DNA of 64,000 nt, taken from positions 558,001-622,000 of the forward strand of contig NZ_KB895414.1 in assembly GCF_000374845.1 (NCBI RefSeq). The letters run 5' to 3'. Shown one piece after another: positions 1 through 8,838 of the stretch. The notes under the pieces are model-generated. The model made no database searches. It saw only the letters and a list, made by a program, of their open reading frames with translations, and was not told the DNA's origin. This DNA comes from Paenibacillus terrigena DSM 21567. GTDB lineage: Bacteria; Bacillota; Bacilli; Paenibacillales; Paenibacillaceae. The stretch's first letter is position 1. The number at the start of each line of letters is the position of its first letter. The translations under genes were made by a program, and so were the position numbers.

Positions 1-1828
1 TCTTCTTATTGGACGTCCGGTCAGCCTTCGTTACAAAAGTCTGGATTTCTTCTGCGCTGCCTGTAAATACCAAGGCTTCATTCTCGGGGAAATTGTTTCC
101 TTGCACTTTGCTGGCTTCTACGACCTGCACAACTGAATTCGTCATGACATCGGTATACCATGTGAATGCGCGTGTTGTCTTGGAATCCCCTTGAAATGTC
201 ATGTTAATGAGCTTCGGTACAGAAGGAGGACTCGTCGTGCCCTGAATCGTAAAACTCCATGTAATATCATTTGCAAGTAGAACCTGGTCATCTCTTCCCT
301 TGATGAGTGCCTTTGGCACTTTGACGGTGTACGTTTTCCCGTTCACAAACGCAGGATGGTTGATCTTTAATGTATCGTTATTCAATATTTCGGAAGTAAC
401 CGATCCTAATGCGACATTGTTATTGTCCACAATGGTGACGCTCGTTCCCGGACTGATCGCGACAGGTTTATTGAAGGTCACCGTTACTGGAACTGCCACG
501 GCCACATTGGTTGCGCCAGCTGTCGGCGTCTTCGATAGCGCTTCGGTTGGAGTGTCCACAGGACCACCCGTTATAGCGCTTCCCGATATGCGTATCTCTT
601 TGATTCTGCTAGAGCCCGTGCTGCCAATCCCACTCGATCCGTTGGTATTGGTATTTGAACTCACGATCCAACGGATATGCAGTATATTCTGATCATTCGC
701 ATTCGATGGTAGGGGAATCTCCACCAACTTACACGTATTACTTGCACAATTGAAGCTGGAGACGACCATCTTCAACGTTGTATTCGGTACATCCGTCCAT
801 GTGGTGTTGTTCGTGCTGATTTGGACTTTGAAATCACGGGGGCCGGTACCTGAAGAGTTCTGCTGTGAAGATAACGTGATATTGTCATAGCCTTTCGTAG
901 ACACAGTCGCCTGCCAGTATTTCGTTCCATTCCCATTATTCCAGCCCTGATAACTTATCGCTTTCTGGCTGCTGTCGTAATCCTCGTAATAACCACCTAT
1001 ATTCCGAAATGTGGATGTGGTCTTGAATTTCCCATCCGTTGCCGGAAATGCTCCATTCGTTCCTGAATTTGCATAAATCCATTCTGCTAGCTTCGTCTTT
1101 TCCAGCACGCTTGCCCCGGGAACTTCCGACCCTTCAGGAACGGTTGGTGGGTTTGGAGGTGTCACTTCAGTAGGAGGATCTGTTCGCGTTAATTCTCCTT
1201 GAACCATGATGCTGATGAGTTGGCTTGATCCATGCTCACCGATCGTCGACCCCGAGGTGCTCACATCTGAGTTGACGACCCAACGAATATATAATAGGTC
1301 TTGATCATCTGCAATATTTGGGAGCGAAACGTTATTTAATTGCGTTGCTGTATCTGCATGTAATACAAGATCCGGCAGCTCCGTTCCTTCGCCTGTGATG
1401 TTCGTCCAGTTTTGTTGATCTACGCTGATTTGTACCCTGAAATCCCGGGGGCCTGTAGTCCCCTTACCTTGTTGCGCTGAAGATAAGGTAATATGGTTAT
1501 AGTTCTTCGTTGGAACGGCAGTAAGCCAATATTTGTCCTTCCCCGTTTCTTGATGCCATCCTTGATAACGTATTGCGTTAATATCACTATTCCAATCATA
1601 AGATGACCCAGGAGATTGCAACGTAGATGTTTCTTTATACACGCCATCACTAGCAGGGAATATACTAAGATCTGTTGGGTTGGACGTGTATTTCCATTCT
1701 GCGATCGTGGCCGGAGTCACTCTACCCTCTGCGGAAATGAATCCGTTAAACTGTAATGCAATGAACACCGTAAACGCCATCAACAATGAAATGATTCGCT
1801 TCGTTTTTCTACCCCAAAGGTTATTCAT
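1..1828 (-). CDS. Secreted multidomain protein, probable metallophosphoesterase (C-terminus beyond window)
   Basis: The reading frame stays open to the left edge, so about 609 N-terminal residues are visible. The start ATG at 1826-1828 follows an AAGGAG about 8 nt upstream. Residues 1-33 are a signal peptide (RKTKR, then a hydrophobic core). Two copies of a roughly 150-residue beta-sandwich-like module follow, each opening with AEW and containing YQGW, ITLSS, GPRDF(R/K)VQIS and a late IRW(V/I)V(N/S)S. Next is a Big_5-like Ig domain (GATNVAVAVPVTVTFNKPV), then a segment beginning TRAFTWYTD that resembles the fibronectin-like N-terminal domain of purple acid phosphatases. A calcineurin-type catalytic domain would be expected beyond the edge, but this is inference. 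It is likely exported and acts on extracellular phosphate esters, nucleotides or wall polymers. The upstream gap holds a perfect palindrome that may be its operator. Confidence 0.75.
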   Translation of the reverse strand, partial: MNNLWGRKTKRIISLLMAFTVFIALQFNGFISAEGRVTPATIAEWKYTSNPTDLSIFPASDGVYKETSTLQSPGSSYDWNSDINAIRYQGWHQETGKDKYWLTAVPTKNYNHITLSSAQQGKGTTGPRDFRVQISVDQQNWTNITGEGTELPDLVLHADTATQLNNVSLPNIADDQDLLYIRWVVNSDVSTSGSTIGEHGSSQLISIMVQGELTRTDPPTEVTPPNPPTVPEGSEVPGASVLEKTKLAEWIYANSGTNGAFPATDGKFKTTSTFRNIGGYYEDYDSSQKAISYQGWNNGNGTKYWQATVSTKGYDNITLSSQQNSSGTGPRDFKVQISTNNTTWTDVPNTTLKMVVSSFNCASNTCKLVEIPLPSNANDQNILHIRWIVSSNTNTNGSSGIGSTGSSRIKEIRISGSAITGGPVDTPTEALSKTPTAGATNVAVAVPVTVTFNKPVAISPGTSVTIVDNNNVALGSVTSEILNNDTLKINHPAFVNGKTYTVKVPKALIKGRDDQVLLANDITWSFTIQGTTSPPSVPKLINMTFQGDSKTTRAFTWYTDVMTNSVVQVVEASKVQGNNFPENEALVFTGSAEEIQTFVTKADRTSNKK

Positions 1829-1919
1829 TTGCGTCTCCTTCGCTTTTTCATAATGGGCTTTTCTGTTCCTGTCTCCCTCCAAGACCTCCCTTCAAAATAA
1901 ATCTCCTGACAGCAACTCA

Positions 1920-1941
1920 AAAGTTAAAGCGCTTTAACTTT
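1920..1941. promoter_or_regulatory. 22-bp perfect palindrome, LacI/CcpA-like operator candidate
   Basis: The core is TTAAAGCGCTTTAA and perfect symmetry extends four bases further on each side. The AAAGCGCTTT centre with its CG dyad is typical of LacI/GalR-family operators (cre-like). It lies about 90 bp upstream of the secreted phosphoesterase start. A related imperfect site, TTAAAGTGCTTTAA, occurs at 49402-49415. Confidence 0.5.
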
Positions 1942-2046
1942 CGAACAGTAAAAATGTTGTAAATATACCAGTTGCCATCATGCGCTTTTAATATATTGTG
2001 TTTCTCAAATAATAAGAACATGAAAACGGATGTCCTTATTCCGAAA

Positions 2047-2078
2047 AAATACCACTGCCAAAATCAACAGTGATATTT
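2047..2078 (-). terminator. Rho-independent terminator after the lipoprotein gene
   Basis: Read on the minus strand, AATATCACTG pairs with CAGTGGTATT (one G-U pair) and is followed by a run of T. It lies about 85 nt downstream of the lipoprotein stop. Confidence 0.6.
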
Positions 2079-2161
2079 ATTCTCCATACAACTTGATTAT
2101 AGAAAATCAGACACCAAAAAACAGTAAGCCTGACGTTCGTTATCCTTGACGGATCCTCCTA

Positions 2162-3163
2162 TCAGCCTTCCGTCGTTCTTCCTCTGATCAAGGTATCTAC
2201 ACCCTGTTCCATCTGATCCAAAAAGGAGCGAACCTCTGCAACATCCTTCTGCTCCCCTTGCTTCTTCACAAACAATTGATCCTTCGTCTTCTCTAATACG
2301 GCGAGGAATTCCTTGACCATCTCTCCAGTGACCGTGCTCCCCTGATCCTGTGCGAGCTTCTTCAATTCTGTCTTCACTTCCGTCTGAATCTTGAACGTCT
2401 CCCAATCGTATGTCGGCGTATTATCCAACCCGAACAAGATCATGTGCAGTTCATTCAAATACAGCTGCTTGATCCGGTCATATCGAGGGGAATCTGGATA
2501 AGAAGTCAGATACTTCTCTGCATGCAGTGTTCTCTGGATCAGCTCTTCCCGAGGAATAACGAGGCCCGCATCCTTAGAAGTTGGTCGATTTGAGTCGTCC
2601 GCCATTAATGTGATATAGTCTTGCATTGGTTTCGATACATTCGGTTGGAAAGACTTCAAGGCTTCGTAATCCACGACAGGGAAGATCATCCCTTCCGCGG
2701 ATTCCAGCTTATATTTCCCCTTCAGTAGATTAGATAATAGATCCTTCAGAGCAGCATCCTTCCATTGCGAAGCTTGTTCCAAGGTGATCGGTAGCGTTAA
2801 TTTTACCAGCTTCTGCTGTACTTCAGCATTGCTCACCTGTGCCTCAGCCTCTTGCAGATGAGCTCCATAGAAACCTTCAAGCAGCATGAACATTTGATCC
2901 GCTTGTTCTGTCGTTACCCCTTTCATGTAGCGCTCCGTTAAGCCCACAGCATCAGCTGCATCCTTCGTCTGCGACAATTCCTTCTGCAGCAAAGCTTCCA
3001 GCCTCTCTTGTGGCTTCGTCTCGTTGTCTTTCGATATTTCCTTGGACGGCGTTACGATTGGCGTCGAAGAGACGTTATTCGGGCTAGCCCCTGGGTTGGA
3101 ACTGCACGCCGAAGCTGACAAGAACGCACAACATATAGTAATTATGAACATGTATCGTCGCAA
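2162..3163 (-). CDS. Lipoprotein of unknown function
   Basis: 333 residues. The N-terminus is a lipoprotein signal (MRRYMFIITICCAFLSASAC) with the lipidated Cys at position 20; the -3 residue is Ala rather than Leu, still tolerated. A low-complexity Ser/Asn/Pro/Thr linker follows to about residue 45. The rest is helical and rich in Glu, Lys, Gln and Leu with no recognised domain. It should be anchored on the outer face of the membrane. It is transcribed towards the secreted phosphoesterase but a terminator separates them. I do not recognise the family. Confidence 0.7.
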   Translation of the reverse strand: MRRYMFIITICCAFLSASACSSNPGASPNNVSSTPIVTPSKEISKDNETKPQERLEALLQKELSQTKDAADAVGLTERYMKGVTTEQADQMFMLLEGFYGAHLQEAEAQVSNAEVQQKLVKLTLPITLEQASQWKDAALKDLLSNLLKGKYKLESAEGMIFPVVDYEALKSFQPNVSKPMQDYITLMADDSNRPTSKDAGLVIPREELIQRTLHAEKYLTSYPDSPRYDRIKQLYLNELHMILFGLDNTPTYDWETFKIQTEVKTELKKLAQDQGSTVTGEMVKEFLAVLEKTKDQLFVKKQGEQKDVAEVRSFLDQMEQGVDTLIRGRTTEG

Positions 3164-3373
3164 AAGTTATCCCTCATTTCTTGATGAATCTGAGATACGC
3201 ACTAGACGCAGAAGGATGGAAGTTTGTTTCAATTTCAATATACAATTGGGCATGAGAAAACCTCTATCGAGGCTTATTTCGAAGATGAGCGACCGCGGTC
3301 AAAGGTAGGTTTTATCGCCAATAAGAAAGCTGTTTTCGGATGCCGAAAACTTATACTTTCTATTGTGGTAAGA

Positions 3374-3412
3374 AAAGCCATGAACTCGTATGTTTACGAG
3401 TAGCATGGCTTT
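3374..3412 (-). terminator. Terminator downstream of the aldolase gene
   Basis: On the minus strand, AAAGCCATG and ACTCGTA pair with TACGAGT and CATGGCTTT, followed by TCTT. It starts 5 nt after the aldolase stop codon. Confidence 0.7.
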
Positions 3413-3416
3413 CGTT

Positions 3417-4382
3417 TTATGATTTAGGTTTTGTGATTGCCGTTTCCGGAGTCGTTAGGCGGTCATAGAAATCAACAGCCTTATCTTTATCATCCGATGC
3501 ACGAAGCGCCATCGCAGAGCGCGGATGCTCGTCCAATGTTCCCGTGATCATGTAAGGAATGATATAGCCCCACTCTTCACGCTCACGAAGCGGAACCATG
3601 TAGCGCTCAATGATATCAAGGACCGGACGCAAGGAATACTTGCTGTGCTTCAGATGCGTTACAAGAAGCTCTGTCGGGCAGTTCCCAGCGGCACGGCCCA
3701 TACCGTATACCGACGCATCAAGCAATTCAACGCCTAGCTCCGCAGCAATGAGCGAATTGGAGAATGCCAATTGCATATTGTTGTGCGTATGCACGCCAAG
3801 ACGTTTGTTCGGCAAATGCAGCTTGAACTTCTCAACGAGATGTTCGATATCGTTATGATCCAGGCTGCCATAGGAATCGACGATATAGACAACATCCACG
3901 ACACTTTCCCTTATCATCTCGAACGCTTCGAGCAGCTCATGCTCCATAACATTCGACAAGGCCATAATGTTCAGCGTCGTCTCATAGCCAAGATCATGGA
4001 ATTTCTGCACCAAATCAAGCGCTTTATCGACGTCTTTGCTGTAGCATGCAACACGGATTAGATCCAGCATGCTCTCGCTGCGAGGTAGAATGTCGTTCTC
4101 ATCCACGCGACCGATATCGACGAGGGCTGATAATTTCGTATTTCCTTTTTGCGGGATGACTTTACGAAGGAAATCATCATTTAGGAAACGCCAAGGTCCG
4201 ACTTCATCGGCACCTTTTAATAATTTCGGGGAGTTCTTGTAGCCGATTTCCATATAATCAACGCCTGCTTCATTCAATCCAGCATATAGATTCTGAACGA
4301 ATTCGATGCTGAAGTCCCAATTATTCACTAGGCCGCCATCACGAATGGTACAATCGACGATTTTACAATGATTTGTCTTCAT
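3417..4382 (-). CDS. Aldolase catalytic domain protein (DRE-TIM/HMGL-like)
   Basis: 321 residues, a TIM-barrel metallolyase of the HMG-CoA lyase/4-hydroxy-2-oxovalerate aldolase/isopropylmalate synthase type. The opening motif VDCTIRDGG corresponds to the D-x-T-x-R-D-G signature, and VHTHNN carries the metal-binding His pair of strand 7. GMGRAAGNCPTE is the usual late glycine-rich loop. It lacks the C-terminal communication domain of DmpG-type aldolases and the LeuA regulatory domain, so the substrate is unclear. No partner dehydrogenase or CoA gene lies beside it. The start ATG is preceded by AAAGGAG. It is a single-gene unit with its own terminator. Confidence 0.75.
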   Translation of the reverse strand: MKTNHCKIVDCTIRDGGLVNNWDFSIEFVQNLYAGLNEAGVDYMEIGYKNSPKLLKGADEVGPWRFLNDDFLRKVIPQKGNTKLSALVDIGRVDENDILPRSESMLDLIRVACYSKDVDKALDLVQKFHDLGYETTLNIMALSNVMEHELLEAFEMIRESVVDVVYIVDSYGSLDHNDIEHLVEKFKLHLPNKRLGVHTHNNMQLAFSNSLIAAELGVELLDASVYGMGRAAGNCPTELLVTHLKHSKYSLRPVLDIIERYMVPLREREEWGYIIPYMITGTLDEHPRSAMALRASDDKDKAVDFYDRLTTPETAITKPKS

Positions 4383-4548
4383 TAAGCTTGTCTCCTTTGA
4401 TCCTCTTTTTCATTTCCTTCCATTCTACTTGAATTAGTGTGGTAAATCAAAAGGATTTTCGGCAATTTCCTCAGGGTTTCGACGCAAATTCGCCAAAAAA
4501 AAGGATGTTCATTCTCCGGCAAACATGTTATAGTGAAAATGTTCACAA

Positions 4549-4563
4549 TGATAACTATTCTCA
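4549..4563. promoter_or_regulatory. Fur box upstream of feoA
   Basis: TGATAACTATTCTCA matches the 7-1-7 Fur consensus TGATAATNATTATCA at all but two positions. It sits 30 bp upstream of the feoA start, as expected for iron-repressed control of the ferrous transport operon. Confidence 0.75.
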
Positions 4564-4592
4564 ATTACTATAATAAACAAGGGTGACTTTCG

Positions 4593-4838
4593 ATGAACAG
4601 CCAAGCAATTGTAAACCTAGCCAGCGTTGCCCCAGGTTCAACCGTGCGCATTCATAGCTGTGCCGATCTCCATATCCTCGTAAGCAGGAGGCTGCTCGAT
4701 TTGGGCATTACCATTGGATCAGAGATCCACATGAAACGGAAAGCGCCTTTCGGCGGGCCAATCACTTGCGAATCGAACGGGCAGATGTTCGGTATCCGCA
4801 AACAAGAAGCGAAGAAAATCGAGGTGATCTTGGTATGA
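4593..4838 (+). CDS. feoA: FeoA, ferrous iron transport accessory protein
   Basis: 81 residues, an SH3-like FeoA domain: a basic start, LVSRRLLDLGITIGSEI in the middle and the typical MFGIRKQEAKKIEVI ending. FeoA is thought to interact with FeoB on the cytoplasmic side and is needed for full Fe(II) uptake. The ATG is preceded by GGGTGA. The stop overlaps the feoB start by 4 nt (ATGA), so the two are translationally coupled. A Fur box lies just upstream, so expression is predicted to rise in iron starvation. Confidence 0.9.
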   Translation: MNSQAIVNLASVAPGSTVRIHSCADLHILVSRRLLDLGITIGSEIHMKRKAPFGGPITCESNGQMFGIRKQEAKKIEVILV

Positions 4839-6844
4839 GAACGATTGCTTTAGCTGGTAATCCGAATACCGGGAAAACCTCATTGTTCAACACCCTCACG
4901 AAGTCCTACGAATATGTCGGTAACTGGTCTGGTGTGACGGTCGAAAAGAAGGTAGGGCTGCTGCGGAACAAACAGGGCCAACTCGTAGACCTTCCCGGCA
5001 TCTATTCCTTACATCCGGTGTCCAGTGACGAAGGTGTTGCTGCGAATTTTCTACTTACTGAATCGCCGGATGCCGTGTTGAATATCATCGACAGCTCTCA
5101 GCTCGAAAGAAATTTCTATCTCACTGTACAGCTGCTTGAATATAACAAGCCCTTTCTCATCGGATTAAACATGATTGATGTCGCTAAGGCACGCGGCATT
5201 CATGTCGATACGGATAAATTATCCGACCTTCTGCAGGTCCCTGTTCTACCGATTGTCGCACGTACGGGACAAGGCACAAATCAAATGCTGAGTCATTTAT
5301 CGGAGCCGAACCTGCCTGTAAGTCAGTTCCAAATTTCATATGGATCCATTGTCGAACAAGCAATAACGGCTTGTATCCGCGCGCTCCCTCAACAAGAGGA
5401 GTTGCCGAATCCTCGCTGGTTAAGCTTGCAATTTCTCGAGAATAACCCGGTTGTTATCGATAAGCTGACCAGCATCATGTCGATAGAACCATTGCGGGCT
5501 ATCTACGAACAGGCCGAAGAGTCTCTTCGTGCATCGGGAGAAGGCCTGCACCTGCCGCAATTCATCCGCAGTGTGCGAATGGGCTTTATTCGACAGCTTA
5601 TGGAGCAATGCGTAGACATAAAGCAATCTGAGGCCCATACGCTAACCGAGCGGATCGACGCGATCATAACGCATAAATGGCTAGGTCTGCCTATCTTCCT
5701 TGCCTTTATGTTCCTGCTATTCAAGCTAACTTTCGACTGGTTCGGTCAGCCCCTCTCCGATATATTGGACGGATTCATTGGCGGCCCGATCAGTGACCTA
5801 GTAAATCAAGCGCTGACAGCCGTTGGTGCTTCCGAGTTCACCCATGCATTGATCGTCGATGGGATTATTGCTGGCGTAGGCGGTGTTCTCGTCTTCGTCC
5901 CACAAATTTTCATGCTGTTCTTCTTAATTTCATTGGTTGAAGACTCCGGATACATGGCTCGCGTGACCCTTGTGATGGATCGCGTCATGGAGATGGTAGG
6001 ACTCAACGGCAAAGCCTTTATTCCTTTTATTATTGGATTTGGCTGCAATGTGCCGGCGGTGATGGCTGCGAGATCGATCGAGCAGCCGAAGGAACGGCTT
6101 GTTACGACGCTGCTCACCCCGCTCATGTCTTGTTCGGCAAGGCTGCCGGTCTATAGTCTGTTCGCTGGTGCATTTTTTATCAGCAACAAAGCGGTCGTCG
6201 TCTTCTCGTTATATCTGCTTGGCATCGTCATGGCATTAGTCTTAGCCAAGTTGTTCACGCATTTATTCTATACAGGGGAGAAGTCGATCTTCGTCATCGA
6301 GATTCCGCCCTACCGCATGCCCCAAGCCCGCTCCTTGCTGCGTAACACGTGGGAAAAAGGGAAAGGCTTCATTCGTAAAGCCGGTACATTCATTCTCGGG
6401 GGATCGGTCGTGATCTGGTTCTTATCCTATGCGGGACCCAGTGGGTTCGGCGTCGACATGGATCATAGCTTCCTTGCATGGATTGGGGGCCTATTCGCTC
6501 CTATTCTTGCACCTCTTGGATTCGGCACTTGGCAAGCGGGAGCATCTCTATTGACAGGGTTTATGGCCAAAGAAGTCGTCGTCTCCACCATGAACATCAT
6601 CTATCATACGCCGGATATGTCAGGCTTAGAGACACAGATCAAGCACGCGTTCTCACCACTGCAAGCTTACAGTTTCATGGCCTTTATTCTTCTGTATGTC
6701 CCATGCCTTGCTACAGTCGGTGTCATTCGAAAAGAAACAGCTTCGATGCGATGGACCTTATTCTCTATTGCTTACGGACTCGTGCTTGCTTACACGGTCA
6801 GCGTTCTGATCTATCAAATCGGGCTATGGATCGGCTTGACATAG
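4835..6844 (+). CDS. feoB: FeoB, ferrous iron transporter with GTPase domain
   Basis: 669 residues from the ATG at 4835 that overlaps feoA; the frame extends further upstream, but that start would sit inside feoA. The N-terminal G domain shows G1 GNPNTGKTS (residues 8-16), switch I GNWSGVTVEKK, G3 DLPG and G4 NMID. A GDI-like helical spacer follows, then the membrane channel region with the family signature GFGCNVPAVMAAR and the paired gate motif around LLTPLMSCSARLPVY. It imports Fe(II) across the cytoplasmic membrane. It is followed by a small Cys-rich membrane protein typical of Firmicutes feo operons. Confidence 0.95.
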   Translation: MRTIALAGNPNTGKTSLFNTLTKSYEYVGNWSGVTVEKKVGLLRNKQGQLVDLPGIYSLHPVSSDEGVAANFLLTESPDAVLNIIDSSQLERNFYLTVQLLEYNKPFLIGLNMIDVAKARGIHVDTDKLSDLLQVPVLPIVARTGQGTNQMLSHLSEPNLPVSQFQISYGSIVEQAITACIRALPQQEELPNPRWLSLQFLENNPVVIDKLTSIMSIEPLRAIYEQAEESLRASGEGLHLPQFIRSVRMGFIRQLMEQCVDIKQSEAHTLTERIDAIITHKWLGLPIFLAFMFLLFKLTFDWFGQPLSDILDGFIGGPISDLVNQALTAVGASEFTHALIVDGIIAGVGGVLVFVPQIFMLFFLISLVEDSGYMARVTLVMDRVMEMVGLNGKAFIPFIIGFGCNVPAVMAARSIEQPKERLVTTLLTPLMSCSARLPVYSLFAGAFFISNKAVVVFSLYLLGIVMALVLAKLFTHLFYTGEKSIFVIEIPPYRMPQARSLLRNTWEKGKGFIRKAGTFILGGSVVIWFLSYAGPSGFGVDMDHSFLAWIGGLFAPILAPLGFGTWQAGASLLTGFMAKEVVVSTMNIIYHTPDMSGLETQIKHAFSPLQAYSFMAFILLYVPCLATVGVIRKETASMRWTLFSIAYGLVLAYTVSVLIYQIGLWIGLT

Positions 6845-6876
6845 ATATTAATATCACTTGAAGGAGCGATTCGAAT

Positions 6877-7050
6877 ATGGTGGATGTTCTAATTATTTCG
6901 GTCATCGTCGGTTACGCCGCATGGACATTATACCGATATTTCCGCAAGAGCAGACAAGGCGCATGTGCTTCTTGCTCACAGCATAAATCCTGTCATATGA
7001 ACCAATGTTCTTCATCAATACGCCCAGAGTCCGAGGACATCAAGCAATAA
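6877..7050 (+). CDS. FeoB-associated Cys-rich membrane protein
   Basis: 57 residues, start ATG preceded by AAGGAGCG. One N-terminal transmembrane helix (VDVLIISVIVGYAAWTLY), then a basic stretch RYFRKSRQG and a cytoplasmic Cys cluster (C-A-S-C, then two more Cys separated by 4 residues). This layout is that of the small Cys-rich proteins that replace FeoC in Firmicutes. A role in metal or redox handling at the FeoB mouth is proposed for the family but unproven. It is 32 nt downstream of feoB, clearly in the same operon. Confidence 0.85.
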   Translation: MVDVLIISVIVGYAAWTLYRYFRKSRQGACASCSQHKSCHMNQCSSSIRPESEDIKQ

Positions 7051-7058
7051 AATGGTGA

Positions 7059-7096
7059 AAGGGAGAATGAGCCCAGAATGCGGCTCTTTCTCCCTT
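7059..7096. terminator. Bidirectional terminator between feo operon and pepA
   Basis: AAGGGAGAATGAGCC pairs with GGCTCTTTCTCCCTT around a short loop, with T-rich flanks in both directions. It lies between two convergent genes. Confidence 0.75.
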
Positions 7097-7103
7097 CTTG
7101 TTA

Positions 7104-8618
7104 TTATTGATCTTCCTGTGACATGAAGAGCTCCGTAATGGTACGGACCATCTCCCCTGTAGCCCCTTTGCTATCAATCCCACGATCACGCATCAGAAAT
7201 GCCGTACCGCCTGTATCCAAGTGAATCCACGGGAGTCCTTCCGCAAATGTGCCAATGAATAAGCCCGCCGTAATCGTCGCACCGTGTGAACCCGTGCTAT
7301 TACGCAAATCGGCAACATCGCTTTTTAGCATATCCCAGAACTCGTCGTATGCAGGCAATTGCCACACCTTCTCGCCCGTCCGTCTGGAAGCAGCGATGAA
7401 TTCCTGTAAGAACGTCTCATCATTCGTTACCGCGCCGGTTGCCACATCGCCTAGCGCAACGAGCACCGCACCTGTAAGCGTCGCCACATCGATGAGCTTG
7501 GTCGCCCCAAGCTGCTTTGCATAGGTCATGCCGTCTGCAAGAACAACACGACCCTCTGCATCCGTATTCAGAATCTCAATGGTACGTCCGCTGAGTGTCT
7601 TCACGATATCCCCGGGTTTAAAAGCACTCGATGATGGCATATTCTCTGCCGATGGGATCACTGCAATGACATTTATTCGAGGACGCAGCTGCGCAATCGC
7701 CTGCATGACGCCAAGGACAACAGCCGAACCGCCCATATCGCTAATCATCTCTTCCATCCCTGAGGCTTTCTTCAGCGATATCCCACCTGTATCAAAGGTA
7801 ATGCCTTTGCCGACAAGACCGAATACATCCTCTGCGTCGTCTGCGCCGTGGTATTTGAGCACGATCATGCGAGGAGGATTCGCACTGCCTTGCCCGACTG
7901 CGAGCAATCCGCCCATCCCAAGGTCTGCAATCTGCTGCTCATCCAGAATATCGACTTCAAGCTGATGTGCGTTCGCAATGGCCACCGCTTCTTCAGCAAG
8001 CAGCTTCGGCACGAGGATATTGCCTGGCACGTTCGTCAAATCTCGAGCCATATTCGTCGCTTCTGCAACGATCTGCCCTGTGCGTACACCATCCATCCAG
8101 TCTTTCGTAGCGTCTTCCAAGCCTGCAGATTCACGTAGATAGATCAATTCCGATACACCCTGATATTTAGGTTGGTCCCGGTGATATTTCTTCATCCGAT
8201 ATGCACCGTGCAAGAATCCTTCAGTCAGTGCACGAGCACATGTATAAGAAGGTCGATCGGTCACAATGACCTCGTGTACAGCAGGTACGATCCAAGCAAC
8301 AGATGCTGACTTCAACTTTATGACCGCTCTGCCTGCAGCCTGCGCAGCTCGCCTCAGCACATCCGGTTGCAACTCACGACTTCCAAGTCCCACGAGCATC
8401 ACCGTCTTGAGTTGGAAAGCGCCGCCGACCGGCATCGAATAGATCTGATTGGGTTTGGCTTCGAATAAGCCTTGGGCTGCAGTCGCCTGCAATAGCGCAT
8501 CCAAATCCGGATGAATGCTTCCCGACTTCAACTGTTCTTTGCGGATTGGCCAGATGATGACTTCCGTCTGCGCACTTGCTAACCCGGTCATCGCATCACA
8601 CCGTATCGTTGTTTTCAT
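7104..8618 (-). CDS. pepA: Leucyl aminopeptidase, M17 family
   Basis: 504 residues, full length for M17. The C-terminal catalytic half has the family signature NTDAEGRVVLADG and the metal-binding run GKGITFDTGGISLK (Lys and Asp ligands). The N-terminal macrodomain-like half is also present. The enzyme is a cytoplasmic hexameric di-metal (Zn/Mn) aminopeptidase that removes N-terminal residues, with preference for Leu, in peptide turnover. It is a single gene, convergent with the feo operon. Confidence 0.95.
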   Translation of the reverse strand: MKTTIRCDAMTGLASAQTEVIIWPIRKEQLKSGSIHPDLDALLQATAAQGLFEAKPNQIYSMPVGGAFQLKTVMLVGLGSRELQPDVLRRAAQAAGRAVIKLKSASVAWIVPAVHEVIVTDRPSYTCARALTEGFLHGAYRMKKYHRDQPKYQGVSELIYLRESAGLEDATKDWMDGVRTGQIVAEATNMARDLTNVPGNILVPKLLAEEAVAIANAHQLEVDILDEQQIADLGMGGLLAVGQGSANPPRMIVLKYHGADDAEDVFGLVGKGITFDTGGISLKKASGMEEMISDMGGSAVVLGVMQAIAQLRPRINVIAVIPSAENMPSSSAFKPGDIVKTLSGRTIEILNTDAEGRVVLADGMTYAKQLGATKLIDVATLTGAVLVALGDVATGAVTNDETFLQEFIAASRRTGEKVWQLPAYDEFWDMLKSDVADLRNSTGSHGATITAGLFIGTFAEGLPWIHLDTGGTAFLMRDRGIDSKGATGEMVRTITELFMSQEDQ

Positions 8619-8774
8619 AGTTGTCTGATCACCAGTCCTTCATCGTTTATGCTTCATTATATTCACAATTATGCCCAGTAATCGATTATACGCTGTATAT
8701 TCGCAACAAAAAAGGCGGCAATTTGTCTGCCGACTTTCGTTTATTTTCCATGATCGGACGAAGATTTCGTATTG

Positions 8775-8825
8775 AAAAAGGCTTTTATAAGGTACAATTC
8801 CATTCTCCCTCATAAAAGCCTTTTT
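8775..8825 (-). terminator. Terminator after the histidine kinase gene
   Basis: AAAAAGGCTTTTAT pairs with ATAAAAGCCTTTTT (14-bp perfect stem) around a 23-nt loop, just past the histidine kinase stop codon. The stem is symmetrical and could also end transcripts from the other strand. Confidence 0.75.
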
Positions 8826-8838
8826 ACTTTAAACTACC

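Larger units (their letters stand above)
1829..2161. other. Intergenic region with operator-like palindrome and terminator
   Basis: This 333-bp gap has no coding signal. It carries the intrinsic terminator of the upstream lipoprotein gene (2047-2078), a perfect 22-bp palindrome (1920-1941), and the ribosome binding site of the secreted phosphoesterase. Confidence 0.6.

Noticed and set aside
2097-2405. Minus-strand frame overlapping the 3' half of the lipoprotein gene
   Set aside because: It lies in another frame of a clear lipoprotein gene and has no ribosome binding site; its charged composition is typical of an out-of-frame shadow.
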